DNA of 64,000 nucleotides from contig NZ_RAQQ01000005.1 in assembly GCF_003610785.1 (NCBI RefSeq), positions 62,001-126,000 on the forward strand, written 5' to 3'. Within the stretch, counting starts at the first letter, position 1; each line of letters begins with the position of its first letter. This DNA comes from Micromonospora globbae. GTDB taxonomy: Bacteria > Actinomycetota > Actinomycetes > Mycobacteriales > Micromonosporaceae. A program made the translations under genes and the position numbers. Of the stretch, positions 54,380 to 61,776 are shown one piece after another. A model generated the notes under the pieces. The model did not search any database, was not told the DNA's origin, and worked only from the letters and a program-made list of their open reading frames with translations.

Positions 54380-55213
54380 CGCGCGCGGGTGTGCCGCTGT
54401 GCGGTCGAGCCGCAGCGCCACCGGCCGGCTCGCCGACTCGGTGAAGCCACACGCCGCCAGGAACCGGATCTCCTCGAACTCCGCCACGGCCCGCACGGTG
54501 TGGATCCCTGCGCGATCCATCTCCGCGGTGAGCCGGCCGATCAGCCGCCGACCGATACCCAGCAGGCGAAGTTCCGGGATCACGACCACGCCGTCGAGGA
54601 TGAGCTCGCGCTGGTCGCCAAGGTTCTCTCCGAGCAGCAGGTCCGTGCTCCGCTCGTGAGCGCGCAGTTCACCGACCGGTGCGCCGTCGGGCAGCTCGGC
54701 GAGAAGCCGCCACGAGCCCTCCGGCAGCTCACCGGTGACCCGCCGCAGCCGTACCTGCTGACGTACCCGTTCGCGCCAGCGACGTTCGTCCCGACGCCGG
54801 CGGTCGAGGTCGTACGTCACCGCCGGCACCCGTAGCGGCCACCGTTCGCGCGGCAGGGTGTACCAGTGCGCCCACCACGCGCCCGGCCAGTCGGTGAGCT
54901 TCCGTACCTCCCGCAGGTCGAGGTGTGGCGGGTAGCGCCGGCCGGCCTCGTCCCGCCGTTCGTCGTCCGGCGTGGCCGGCACCTGGCCGAGCCCTGGAGG
55001 GCCGGAGACGCCGATCGTCATCGCTCCACCCGCCGCGCGTACCAACCGTTCCACGGTCGCGAACCCCGGCTCGGCGCCACGGCCGCTCTCGATCCTCGCC
55101 AGCGTGCTCTTGGGTACGCCCGACCGCTCAGCCAGCTCCCGCTGGCTGAGGTCGGCCTGTCGCCGCAACGCGCGCAGCACCGCCCCCACGTCGATCGGCT
55201 CGGTGCCCGTCAC
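54374..55213 (-). CDS. HTH (XRE)-GNAT fusion protein
   Basis: A 279-residue two-domain protein. Residues 9-65 are an XRE-type helix-turn-helix (LRALRRQADLSQRELAERSGVPKSTLARIESGRGAEPGFATVERLV). Residues about 160-270 are an N-acetyltransferase: the acetyl-CoA-binding motif A is VVVIPELRLLGIGRRLIGRLTAEM, and the end FLAACGFTES is the usual motif B. A linker with DLDRRRRDERRWRERVRQQVRLRR joins them. It may modify a small molecule or protein in response to DNA binding. GTG 55213 is chosen; it ends 6 bp inside the mqnB end (54374-54379). DnaA-box-like sites lie 50-70 bp upstream. Confidence 0.85.
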   Translation of the reverse strand: MTGTEPIDVGAVLRALRRQADLSQRELAERSGVPKSTLARIESGRGAEPGFATVERLVRAAGGAMTIGVSGPPGLGQVPATPDDERRDEAGRRYPPHLDLREVRKLTDWPGAWWAHWYTLPRERWPLRVPAVTYDLDRRRRDERRWRERVRQQVRLRRVTGELPEGSWRLLAELPDGAPVGELRAHERSTDLLLGENLGDQRELILDGVVVIPELRLLGIGRRLIGRLTAEMDRAGIHTVRAVAEFEEIRFLAACGFTESASRPVALRLDRTAAHPRAS

Positions 55214-55263
55214 CCCGCGATCGTCCCGGTAGGAGCCGCCGGGCTTCAACAGCCTTCCCGTGC

Positions 55264-55285
55264 TTGTGGACAACCCTGTGGACAG
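55264..55285 (-). promoter_or_regulatory. two DnaA-box-like sites
   Basis: On the minus strand the 9-mers TTGTCCACA (55265-55273, identical to the consensus) and CTGTCCACA (55277-55285, one mismatch) are 12 bp apart. A weaker GTTTCCACA lies at 55418. They stand upstream of the HTH-GNAT gene. Confidence 0.6.
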
Positions 55286-55512
55286 CCGCCTTCCGGGGCG
55301 GCTGGGCGGCGCGCCCGCTGTCGAGCTGCCCCAGATCTGAGACTGAGCGCATTCCGGACCAAGCGGTATCAACAGGCGCACACGGAGGATCGAGCGCAGC
55401 GAACCGAACGATCAGCCGTTTCCACAGCTGCGGCGACCACGGGCCTGCCGGCCGGGTCGATCGGTGGTCACCACGGCCCCCGGCGGCGCTCCCCGCGACG
55501 CTCTCCCGTCAG

Positions 55513-55656
55513 CTCTCCCGTCAGCTCTCCCGGCGGCTCTCCGGCGGCGCTCTCCGGCGGCTCTCCCGTCAGCTCTCCCGGCGGCTCTCCGGCGGCGCTC
55601 TCCGGCGGCTCTCCCGTCAGCTCTCCCGGCGGCTCTCCGGCGGCGCTCTCTGGCGG
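55513..55656. repeat. three-copy 48-bp intergenic tandem repeat
   Basis: Copies at 55513-55560, 55561-55608 and 55609-55656 are each made of four 11-13-bp modules beginning CTCTCC; modules CTCTCCCGTCAG and CTCTCCCGGCGG alternate with CTCTCCGGCGGCG. Only one mismatch separates copies 2 and 3. Extra module copies flank both ends (55501-55512 and 55657-55690). No frame looks like a gene. The rest of this 678-bp gap holds the DnaA-box-like sites, the palindrome and the mqnD promoter. Confidence 0.9.
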
Positions 55657-55708
55657 CTCTCCGGCGGCTCTCCGGCGGTGCTCTCCGTCGGCACTGGCTG
55701 CATCGTCT

Positions 55709-55738
55709 TCGAGCTGCCCCATATCTGGGGCAGCTCGA
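55709..55738. repeat. 30-bp palindrome (plus half copy at 55321)
   Basis: TCGAGCTGCCCCA (55709-55721) and its complement (55726-55738) around TATC form a perfect 13-bp stem. The same 13-mer is present alone at 55321-55333, followed by GATCTGAG. It resembles a dispersed palindrome I remember from Micromonospora. Confidence 0.85.
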
Positions 55739-55879
55739 CAGCGTCCCGCCGACCCTGCCGCGGGCCTCCGGGCGGCCGCCGCGGGCCTCCGGGCGGCCAC
55801 CGCACCACCACGGTGCAGCAGGCACCGCCTACGTCACAGCCTTCGGGGGCCGGCAGGATCGGCCCGACGGGGGCGGGGC

Positions 55880-55885
55880 TACGGT
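55880..55885 (+). promoter_or_regulatory. -10 hexamer, leaderless type
   Basis: TACGGT ends 6 nt before GTG 55892, the mqnD start. Confidence 0.5.
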
Positions 55886-55891
55886 GGGGTC

Positions 55892-56722
55892 GTGGCGCTC
55901 TCGCTGGCGATCTCGCCCTGCCCCAACGACACGTTCATCTTCCACGCCCTCGTGCACGGCCGCGTTCCCGGCGCACCGCCGGTCGAGGTGACGTACGCCG
56001 ACGTGGACGTGACCAACACGGCGGCCGAACGCGGCGCCTTCGACCTGGTGAAGGTGAGCTACGCGGCGCTGCCCTGGCTGCTGGACCAGTACCACCTGCT
56101 GCCCTGCGGTGGCGCGCTCGGTCGCGGCTGCGGTCCGCTGCTGCTCACCCGCGGCGACCGCACCGACCTGACCGGCGCGACGGTCGCGGTCCCCGGCGAC
56201 CGGACCACCGCGTACCTGCTCTTCCGGCTCTGGGCGGCCGACCGCCCGCCGGCGCGCATCGAGGTCGTCCCGTTCCACGAGATCATGCCGGGCGTGGCCG
56301 CCGGCCGGTACGACGCCGGCCTGGTCATCCACGAGGCCCGGTTCACCTACCACCGGCACGGCCTCACCGCCCTGGTCGACCTCGGCGAATGGTGGGAGGC
56401 CGACACCGGCCTGCCGATCCCGCTCGGCGCGATCCTGGCCCGGCGCGGCGCGGTCGACCCCGAGGCCGCCGCCGGGTGGATCCGCGAGTCGGTCCGGCAG
56501 GCCTGGGCCGACCCGGCCGCCAGCCGCGACTACGTGCTCTCCCACGCACAGGAGATGGAGCCCGACGTGGTGGACCGGCACATCGGGCTCTACGTCAACG
56601 AGTTCTCCGCCGACCTGGGAGAGGCGGGCTTCGCCGCCGTGGACGCGCTGCTCGGCCGGGCCGCCGACGCCGGCCTGGTGCCTCAGACCTCCAGCTCGCG
56701 CGCCACCGCGTGGACCAGCTGA
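55892..56722 (+). CDS. mqnD: 1,4-dihydroxy-6-naphthoate synthase
   Basis: A 276-residue enzyme of the futalosine menaquinone route that turns cyclic dehypoxanthine futalosine into 1,4-dihydroxy-6-naphthoate. It has the periplasmic-binding-protein-like fold with the start SLAISPCPNDTFIFHALVHG, which is characteristic of MqnD, then KVSYAALPWLLDQYHLLPCGGALGRGCGPLL and HEARFTYHRHGL. GTG 55892 is 6 nt after TACGGT. Its 3' end overlaps the cold-shock gene on the other strand by 40 bp. The gene for mqnB lies upstream beyond the inverted HTH-GNAT gene. Confidence 0.93.
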   Translation: MALSLAISPCPNDTFIFHALVHGRVPGAPPVEVTYADVDVTNTAAERGAFDLVKVSYAALPWLLDQYHLLPCGGALGRGCGPLLLTRGDRTDLTGATVAVPGDRTTAYLLFRLWAADRPPARIEVVPFHEIMPGVAAGRYDAGLVIHEARFTYHRHGLTALVDLGEWWEADTGLPIPLGAILARRGAVDPEAAAGWIRESVRQAWADPAASRDYVLSHAQEMEPDVVDRHIGLYVNEFSADLGEAGFAAVDALLGRAADAGLVPQTSSSRATAWTS

Positions 56723-57069
56723 GCGATCTTCTGGGCGGTACGCCGGTCGGGGAAACGGCCGCGGCGCAGGTCCGGCTGCACCTTCGCCTCGAGCACCTTG
56801 ATCATGTCCTCGACGAGGCCGTGCAGCTCCTCGGCCGGCCGGCGGCGCAGCTCGGCCACCGACGGCGGCGCCTCCAGCAGCTTCACCCCCATGGCCTGGG
56901 CGCCCCGCCGGCTGTCCACCACGCTGAAGTCGACCCGCTGGCCACCCTTGAGGTCGGTGACGCCCGCCGGCAGCGCGGTCTTCGGCAGGAACACGTCGCC
57001 ACCCTCGTCACTGGTGACGAACCCGTATCCCTTGGCCGCGTCGTACCACTTCACTCGACCCGTAGGCAC
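56683..57069 (-). CDS. cold-shock domain protein with helical extension
   Basis: A 128-residue protein. Residues 1-67 are a cold-shock domain with RNP-1 KGYGFVT and RNP-2 DVFLP, which bind single-stranded nucleic acid. The C-terminal 60 residues are helical (PPSVAELRRRPAEELHGLVEDMIKVLEAKV), an extension found in an actinobacterial subgroup and longer than the classic 67-residue CspA. The WYDAAKGYGFV start is typical. Convergent overlap with mqnD is 40 bp. Confidence 0.92.
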   Translation of the reverse strand: MPTGRVKWYDAAKGYGFVTSDEGGDVFLPKTALPAGVTDLKGGQRVDFSVVDSRRGAQAMGVKLLEAPPSVAELRRRPAEELHGLVEDMIKVLEAKVQPDLRRGRFPDRRTAQKIAQLVHAVARELEV

Positions 57070-57097
57070 CTGTGATCCCCTGCTTCGCTAGAGACGT

Positions 57098-57721
57098 CTA
57101 CTGCTCCAAGGCTAGCTGGATCATGCGGTCGAGCGCCCCCGGGAATCCGGTGAGATCGTCGAGCACCACGTCCGCCCCGGCCGCCCGCAGCTCCTGCGCC
57201 GAACACGGGCCGGTGGCGACCGCGATCCCCGGCACCCCGGCCGCCGCGGCGGCCACCATGTCGGCCACGTGGTCCCCCACGTAGTGGGTGGCGCCGTGCT
57301 CGCGCAGCGCGGTCGCCTTCTCCTCGGCGAACAGGTCACCGGCCACCTCGTCCACCTCCAGCCCCAGGTGATCCAGGTGCAGGCGGGCCAGCCGGCCCAG
57401 CTTCGAGGTGACCACGAGCACCCGGCCGCCGCGTGACCGGACCGCCGCGATCGCCTCCCGGGCGCCGGGCAGCGGGACGGTCGGGGTGATGGCGTACGCC
57501 GGATAGAGCTCCCGGTACAGCGTGACCGCCGACTCGACCTGCTCCGGCGGGAACCAGTGGGCCATCTCCGTGCGCAGCGGCGGCCCGAGCCGCGACACCA
57601 CGGCGTCGACGTCCACCGGGACGCCGGTACGCGCGGTCAGCGCCCGGTAGGCGGCGGCGATGCCGGGACGCGAGTCGACCAGGGTCATGTCGAGATCGAA
57701 GCCGACGGTCAGTGGAGGCAT
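57098..57721 (-). CDS. HAD-superfamily phosphatase, phosphoglycolate-phosphatase-like
   Basis: A 207-residue HAD IA hydrolase. Motif I is GFDLDMTLVDSRPG (Asp nucleophile), motif II is VVTSKLG, the lysine of motif III lies in the FAEEKATAL segment, and motif IV is THYVGDHVADMVAA. The cap domain RLGPPLRTEMAHWFPPEQVESAVTLYRELY is of the phosphoglycolate type. The substrate is unproven. ATG 57721 lies 7 nt after TACGTT (57729-57734), the leaderless spacing. Divergent from the helicase-associated gene with 77 bp between. Confidence 0.88.
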   Translation of the reverse strand: MPPLTVGFDLDMTLVDSRPGIAAAYRALTARTGVPVDVDAVVSRLGPPLRTEMAHWFPPEQVESAVTLYRELYPAYAITPTVPLPGAREAIAAVRSRGGRVLVVTSKLGRLARLHLDHLGLEVDEVAGDLFAEEKATALREHGATHYVGDHVADMVAAAAAGVPGIAVATGPCSAQELRAAGADVVLDDLTGFPGALDRMIQLALEQ

Positions 57722-57783
57722 GCGGACGAACGTACCGGTCGGCCACCCCGACGTCCGAGGGGCGGGACCACCCCGCGCCGGGC

Positions 57784-57789
57784 TAGCGT
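57784..57789 (+). promoter_or_regulatory. -10 hexamer of the helicase-associated gene
   Basis: TAGCGT lies 9 nt before ATG 57799, leaving at most a 2-3-nt leader. Confidence 0.45.
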
Positions 57790-57798
57790 GGAACGACG

Positions 57799-60276
57799 AT
57801 GACCACCTCACTCGCCGACCACCTGCGGTCGCTGCCCGACGAGTCCCTGGCCGCGCTCCTCCAGCTGCGGCCGGACCTCGTCGTACCCGTGCCGGCCGAC
57901 GTCTCCGCGCTCGCCACCCGGGCGCAGTCCCGCGTGTCGGTGGCCCGGGCGCTGGACGGGCTGGACCAGTTCACCCTCCAGATCCTGGACGCGGCCCGGC
58001 TCACCCGGGACCCGGCCGACGGCACGACCTCCACCGAGGCGGTTCTCGCCATGGCGACGGCCGGTCCGCGACCGCCCGCGCCGACCACCGTCCGGGGCGC
58101 GGTCGACCGACTGCGCGCGCTCTTCCTGCTGTACGGACCGGAGAACGCGCTCACCGTGGTGGCGAGCGTCGACGAGGTGTCCCCGTACCCGGCGGGGCTG
58201 GGACGGCCGGCCGCGGAGCTGGACCCGCGCACGGCCGCGCTCTGCGCGGACCCGGCGAAACTGCGGCGGACGCTGCTCGCCGCGCCGCCCTCGGCGCGGG
58301 CCATCCTGGACCGGCTGGCGGCCGGACCGCCGGTCGGCAGCGTGCCGCCCGGCGCGTTGCAGGCGCCGCCCGTCGGCGAGGAGGACGCGCTGCCGCCCGA
58401 CCCGGTCAACGGCGGCGCGCCGACCGGTTCCCCGGTGCGCTGGCTCGTGGAGCACCGGCTGCTCGTGCCGATCTCGGCGGGGAGGTCCGGCTCGACGGGC
58501 ACCGTCGAGCTGCCCCGCGAGATCGGGCTGCTGCTGCGCCGGGACAGCGGGCCGCTCGGGCCGCTGCGGACCAGCCCGCCGCCCGTGGCCTCCGCACCCC
58601 GCGAGCCCAAGGCGGTCGACTCGGCCGGGGCCGGGCAGACCATGGAGGTCGTACGGCACACCGAGGGGCTTCTCGAACAGCTGACCGCCGAACCGGCGCC
58701 GGTGCTCCGCTCCGGGGGCATCGGCGTACGCGACCTGCGTCGCCTGGCCCGGACCGCCGGTCTGGACGAGCCGACCGCGGCGCTGCTGCTCGAGGTGGCG
58801 TACGCGGCCGGGTTCCTCGGCGAGCTGGAGCTGCCCAGCGCGAGCGGCCGGTACGGCGCCGACCAGCAAGTGCTGCCGACCGCGGGTTACGAGGTGTGGC
58901 GGTCCGCCTCGCTGGCCCAGCGCTGGGAACAGCTCGCCCGGGCGTGGCTCACGATGACCCGGCAGGTGGGGCTGGTCGGCCAGCGTGACGACCGGGACCG
59001 GCCCATCACGGTGCTCTCGCCCGAGGCGGAACGCGCGGGGGCGCCCGCCGCCCGGCGCGCGGTGCTCGGGGTGCTCGCCGACCTGGAGCCGGCGACCGCG
59101 CCGACCCCGGACGAGGTGCTGGAACTGCTCGACTGGCGCTCGCCGCGGCGCAGTCGCGGCCGGGAGGCGGCGCACCGGGAGGTGCTCGCCGAGGCCGCCC
59201 AGCTCGGGGTCACCGGGCTGGGTGCGCTCACCTCGTACGGGCGGCTGCTGCTGGCCGACGTGACCGACGCGGACGACCACCCGGAGGACCCGCTCGGGCT
59301 GCACGCCGACGCCGACAGCGAGGAGCCGTCGACGGCGGCGCGGGCCCTCGACGCGTTGCTGCCCGCCCCCGTGGACCACTTCCTCGTGCAGGCGGACCTG
59401 ACGGTGGTGGTGCCGGGCCCACCCGACCCGACGCTCGCCGCCGAACTGGACGCGGTGGCCGAGCCCGAGTCGGCGGGCGGGGCGAGCGTGCACCGGGTCA
59501 CCACGGCGAGCGTCCGCCGGGCGCTGGACGCCGGCTACACGGCGGACGACCTGCACGCGCTGTTCCGGCGGCGGTCCCGGACCCCGGTGCCGCAGTCGCT
59601 CACGTACCTCGTGGACGACGTGGCGCGCAAGCACGGCGGCCTGCGGGCCGGCTCGGCCGGGGCGTACCTGCGCAGCGACGACGAGGCGCTGCTCGCCGAG
59701 GTCTTCGCCGACCGGCGGTTGGAGTCGCTGTCGCTGCGCCGGCTCGCGCCGACGGTGCTGGCCACGCCGTACCAGGTGGGGCGGCTGCTCGGGGCGCTGC
59801 GCGACGCCGGGTACGCCCCGGTGCCGGAGGACGCGAGCGGGGCGGCCGTGCTGTCCCGGCCGAGGGTCCGGCGGGCGCCGGCCCGGGTGTCGGTGGCGAC
59901 CCGCACGCTGGACCCGCTGGCCGCGCCGAAGGTGCCGATGCCCCGGCTGCTCGGGGTCGTCGAGCAGATCCGGGGGGGCGACGCGGCGGCGCGGGCGGCA
60001 CGGCGGGCTCCGGCCGCGGTCCGGGGCGGCGGGCGGGGCGCCACCGGGCCGGTGCCGGTGCAGGGCCACGCGGACGCCCTGGCGGTGCTCCAGCAGGCGG
60101 TACGCGACCGGGCGCTGGTCTGGGTCGGTTACGTCGACGCGCACGGGGCGACGGCGTCCCGACTCGTCAAGCCGGTCTCGATCGGGGCCGGCTACCTGCG
60201 GGCCGAGGACGAGCGGACGGAGATGCTGCACACCTTCGCCCTGCACCGCATCACCGCAGCAGTCCTGGCGGACTGA
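57799..60276 (+). CDS. helicase-associated domain protein (XPB/Ssl2-like)
   Basis: An 825-residue protein with helicase-associated winged-helix and barrel segments but without Walker A or DExH motifs. The N-terminus LADHLRSLPDESLAALLQLRPDLVVPVPADVSALATRAQS is characteristic of this actinobacterial family. The region VDHFLVQADLTVVVPGPPDP ... ALFRRRSRTPVPQSLTYLVDDVARKHGGLR corresponds to the DUF that resembles the XPB N-terminal barrel, and the C-terminal ~120 residues resemble WYL-like ligand domains (ALVWVGYVDAHGATASRLVKPVSI). The XPB helicase gene lies 1.5 kb away on the same strand and is probably its functional partner. Function unproven. Confidence 0.88.
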   Translation: MTTSLADHLRSLPDESLAALLQLRPDLVVPVPADVSALATRAQSRVSVARALDGLDQFTLQILDAARLTRDPADGTTSTEAVLAMATAGPRPPAPTTVRGAVDRLRALFLLYGPENALTVVASVDEVSPYPAGLGRPAAELDPRTAALCADPAKLRRTLLAAPPSARAILDRLAAGPPVGSVPPGALQAPPVGEEDALPPDPVNGGAPTGSPVRWLVEHRLLVPISAGRSGSTGTVELPREIGLLLRRDSGPLGPLRTSPPPVASAPREPKAVDSAGAGQTMEVVRHTEGLLEQLTAEPAPVLRSGGIGVRDLRRLARTAGLDEPTAALLLEVAYAAGFLGELELPSASGRYGADQQVLPTAGYEVWRSASLAQRWEQLARAWLTMTRQVGLVGQRDDRDRPITVLSPEAERAGAPAARRAVLGVLADLEPATAPTPDEVLELLDWRSPRRSRGREAAHREVLAEAAQLGVTGLGALTSYGRLLLADVTDADDHPEDPLGLHADADSEEPSTAARALDALLPAPVDHFLVQADLTVVVPGPPDPTLAAELDAVAEPESAGGASVHRVTTASVRRALDAGYTADDLHALFRRRSRTPVPQSLTYLVDDVARKHGGLRAGSAGAYLRSDDEALLAEVFADRRLESLSLRRLAPTVLATPYQVGRLLGALRDAGYAPVPEDASGAAVLSRPRVRRAPARVSVATRTLDPLAAPKVPMPRLLGVVEQIRGGDAAARAARRAPAAVRGGGRGATGPVPVQGHADALAVLQQAVRDRALVWVGYVDAHGATASRLVKPVSIGAGYLRAEDERTEMLHTFALHRITAAVLAD

Positions 60277-60303
60277 CCCCGCACGCCCCGCAGGGACACC
60301 CGT

Positions 60304-60372
60304 CGATCTTGCACTTTCCGCCCTCGTTCTGCGGCTTTTATCCGCTATGTCGGGGCAGGAAGTGCAAGATCG
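60304..60372. repeat. 69-bp palindromic element, family A copy 2
   Basis: Arms CGATCTTGCACTT (60304-60316) and AAGTGCAAGATCG (60360-60372) are identical to the copy at 46105, as is the GTCGGGGCAGG run next to the right arm. It also lies between convergent genes. Confidence 0.9.
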
Positions 60373-60388
60373 CGGAGGAGGGGTGGGG

Positions 60389-60619
60389 TCAGCGGCGGCT
60401 GCGGCGTACGGTGCCGACGATCGAGACGACCAGCAGCAGCGTGAACGCGGTGCCGGCCGTCTCGCCGAGCGAGCTGACGAAGCCCTGTTGCAGCACTAGC
60501 CACCCGAAGAGGAACCAGCCGAACAGCAGCACCGCGGCGACCAGGTACGCGACCACGGTCCCCGTGGACACCTCGTCGGCCCGGTCGCCCTCGCCCATCA
60601 CCTCACGGTCGACCGTCAT
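60389..60619 (-). CDS. small two-helix membrane protein, unknown function
   Basis: A 76-residue protein with two predicted membrane helices (about 17-39, TGTVVAYLVAAVLLFGWFLFG, and 49-67, TAGTAFTLLLVVSIVGTV) and a basic C-terminus RRSRR. No conserved domain is recognised. ATG 60619 follows GGGGAGG. It is 88 bp downstream of the L,D-transpeptidase gene on the same strand and may be co-transcribed. Confidence 0.75.
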   Translation of the reverse strand: MTVDREVMGEGDRADEVSTGTVVAYLVAAVLLFGWFLFGWLVLQQGFVSSLGETAGTAFTLLLVVSIVGTVRRSRR

Positions 60620-60706
60620 GACCGCCTCCCCGTCCGGTGCGACGCCGGATGTCCAGCTTGGCACCGGCGCCGCCCGAGTGACAGGGGTGAAAACCCCGAC
60701 GCCGCC

Positions 60707-61597
60707 TCAGGTGCCGGGACGCCGACCGACCAGCACCACCTTGCTGCCGACCTTGCCCAGCTCCCAGTAGCGGACGGCGTCGGCGTGCAGCAGGTTCACG
60801 CAGCCGTGCGAGCCGATCGACTTGTCGTGCAGGTACGTGGTGGTCTCGTGGAAGCCCATGCCCTGGGTGAAGTGCTGCCAGTAGGGCAGCCAGACCTCGT
60901 ACGGGTCGGACCACTCCTTGATGTTGCGGTAGTTGATCCGGAAGGTGCCGGCGGGCGTCCGGTAGCCGGCCATCCCCGTCCGGGTCACCGTGGGCTTCAC
61001 GATCACCTTGCCGTTGCGCATCACCCAGGTGGTCTGCCGGGTCAGGTCGACGCAGAACGTCAGCCCGGAACCGGCCTTGCAGCGGCTCGTGTCGGTGGTG
61101 GCGAGGCGCTTCGCCACGTCGTACGTCGTCGGCCCGGCGCGGCCCTGGGGCGGGCGGATGTCGTACCGCTTCTGGAACTTCTTGATGGCGGCGCAGTCGG
61201 CGGCCGACTGCCGGCCGTCGACGGTCACCCGGCCGAAGCCGCCGAGCTGCGCGAGGTACGTCTCCACGGCGCGCTGGTGCTCGCCCTGCGGGCAGCCGGC
61301 CGGCTTGGTGCTCGTGCTGTCGGGCGTCGGCGCGGTGCGCGTCGGCTTCGGCTTCGTCGCCCGGCTCGGCGTCGGCTTCGCGGGCGTCGGCGTGGTGGGC
61401 TTCGGCTTCGGTGCGGCGGCGCGCTGGTCCGGCCCGGGCGTACCGTTCGCCCCCGTTACCGTCTCCGCAGCGCCGACCGGGGCGGCTCTCCCGCCCCCAC
61501 TCCCGCCGGCTTGCGGATCGAACGCACACGCACCGGCGCCGACCAGCGTGACCACCGCCAGGGCGACCAGCCGGGAGGTGATCCGGAGATGTCTCAT
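60707..61597 (-). CDS. L,D-transpeptidase (YkuD), probable lipoprotein
   Basis: A 296-residue envelope enzyme that forms 3-3 cross-links in peptidoglycan or attaches peptides to it. A signal segment runs to Cys24 in AGACAF, a likely lipobox. A Thr/Pro/Lys-rich linker spans about 45-100. A peptidoglycan-binding-like helical domain follows (GFGRVTVDGRQSAADCAAIKKFQKRYD), then the YkuD domain (about 170-296) with HETTTYLHDKSIGSHGCVNLLHADA, where the Cys of SHGCVN is catalytic. ATG 61597 follows GGGAGG. Confidence 0.92.
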   Translation of the reverse strand: MRHLRITSRLVALAVVTLVGAGACAFDPQAGGSGGGRAAPVGAAETVTGANGTPGPDQRAAAPKPKPTTPTPAKPTPSRATKPKPTRTAPTPDSTSTKPAGCPQGEHQRAVETYLAQLGGFGRVTVDGRQSAADCAAIKKFQKRYDIRPPQGRAGPTTYDVAKRLATTDTSRCKAGSGLTFCVDLTRQTTWVMRNGKVIVKPTVTRTGMAGYRTPAGTFRINYRNIKEWSDPYEVWLPYWQHFTQGMGFHETTTYLHDKSIGSHGCVNLLHADAVRYWELGKVGSKVVLVGRRPGT

Positions 61598-61776
61598 GGG
61601 GCCTCCCGAGGGCAGCGGTCTCGCTGTTAGACGCATGGGGGTACGGGCATGGTTGCGCCCGATGCCCAATTTTTCTGCCGGCGTTCGGCCGCGTGCAACA
61701 CTGGATGGTCGGCCTGCGGTGGGTCAGCCGCCGCCGACCGGGCACTCGACGGGCTCATCCGAGAGAGGACGCTGGC

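Noticed and set aside
55264..55285. Chromosomal replication origin
   Set aside because: Only two good DnaA boxes, no dnaA, dnaN or AT-rich unwinding region nearby.
55513..55656. CRISPR-like array
   Set aside because: The units are contiguous 48-bp tandem repeats without variable spacers, and no cas gene is nearby.
55464..55991. Small protein with GEPPESAAGEPPGELT-type repeats on the minus strand, or a plus-strand SPGG repeat protein
   Set aside because: Both come from the 48-bp repeat read in frame; no ribosome site or domain was seen, and the plus frame is just the upstream part of the mqnD frame.
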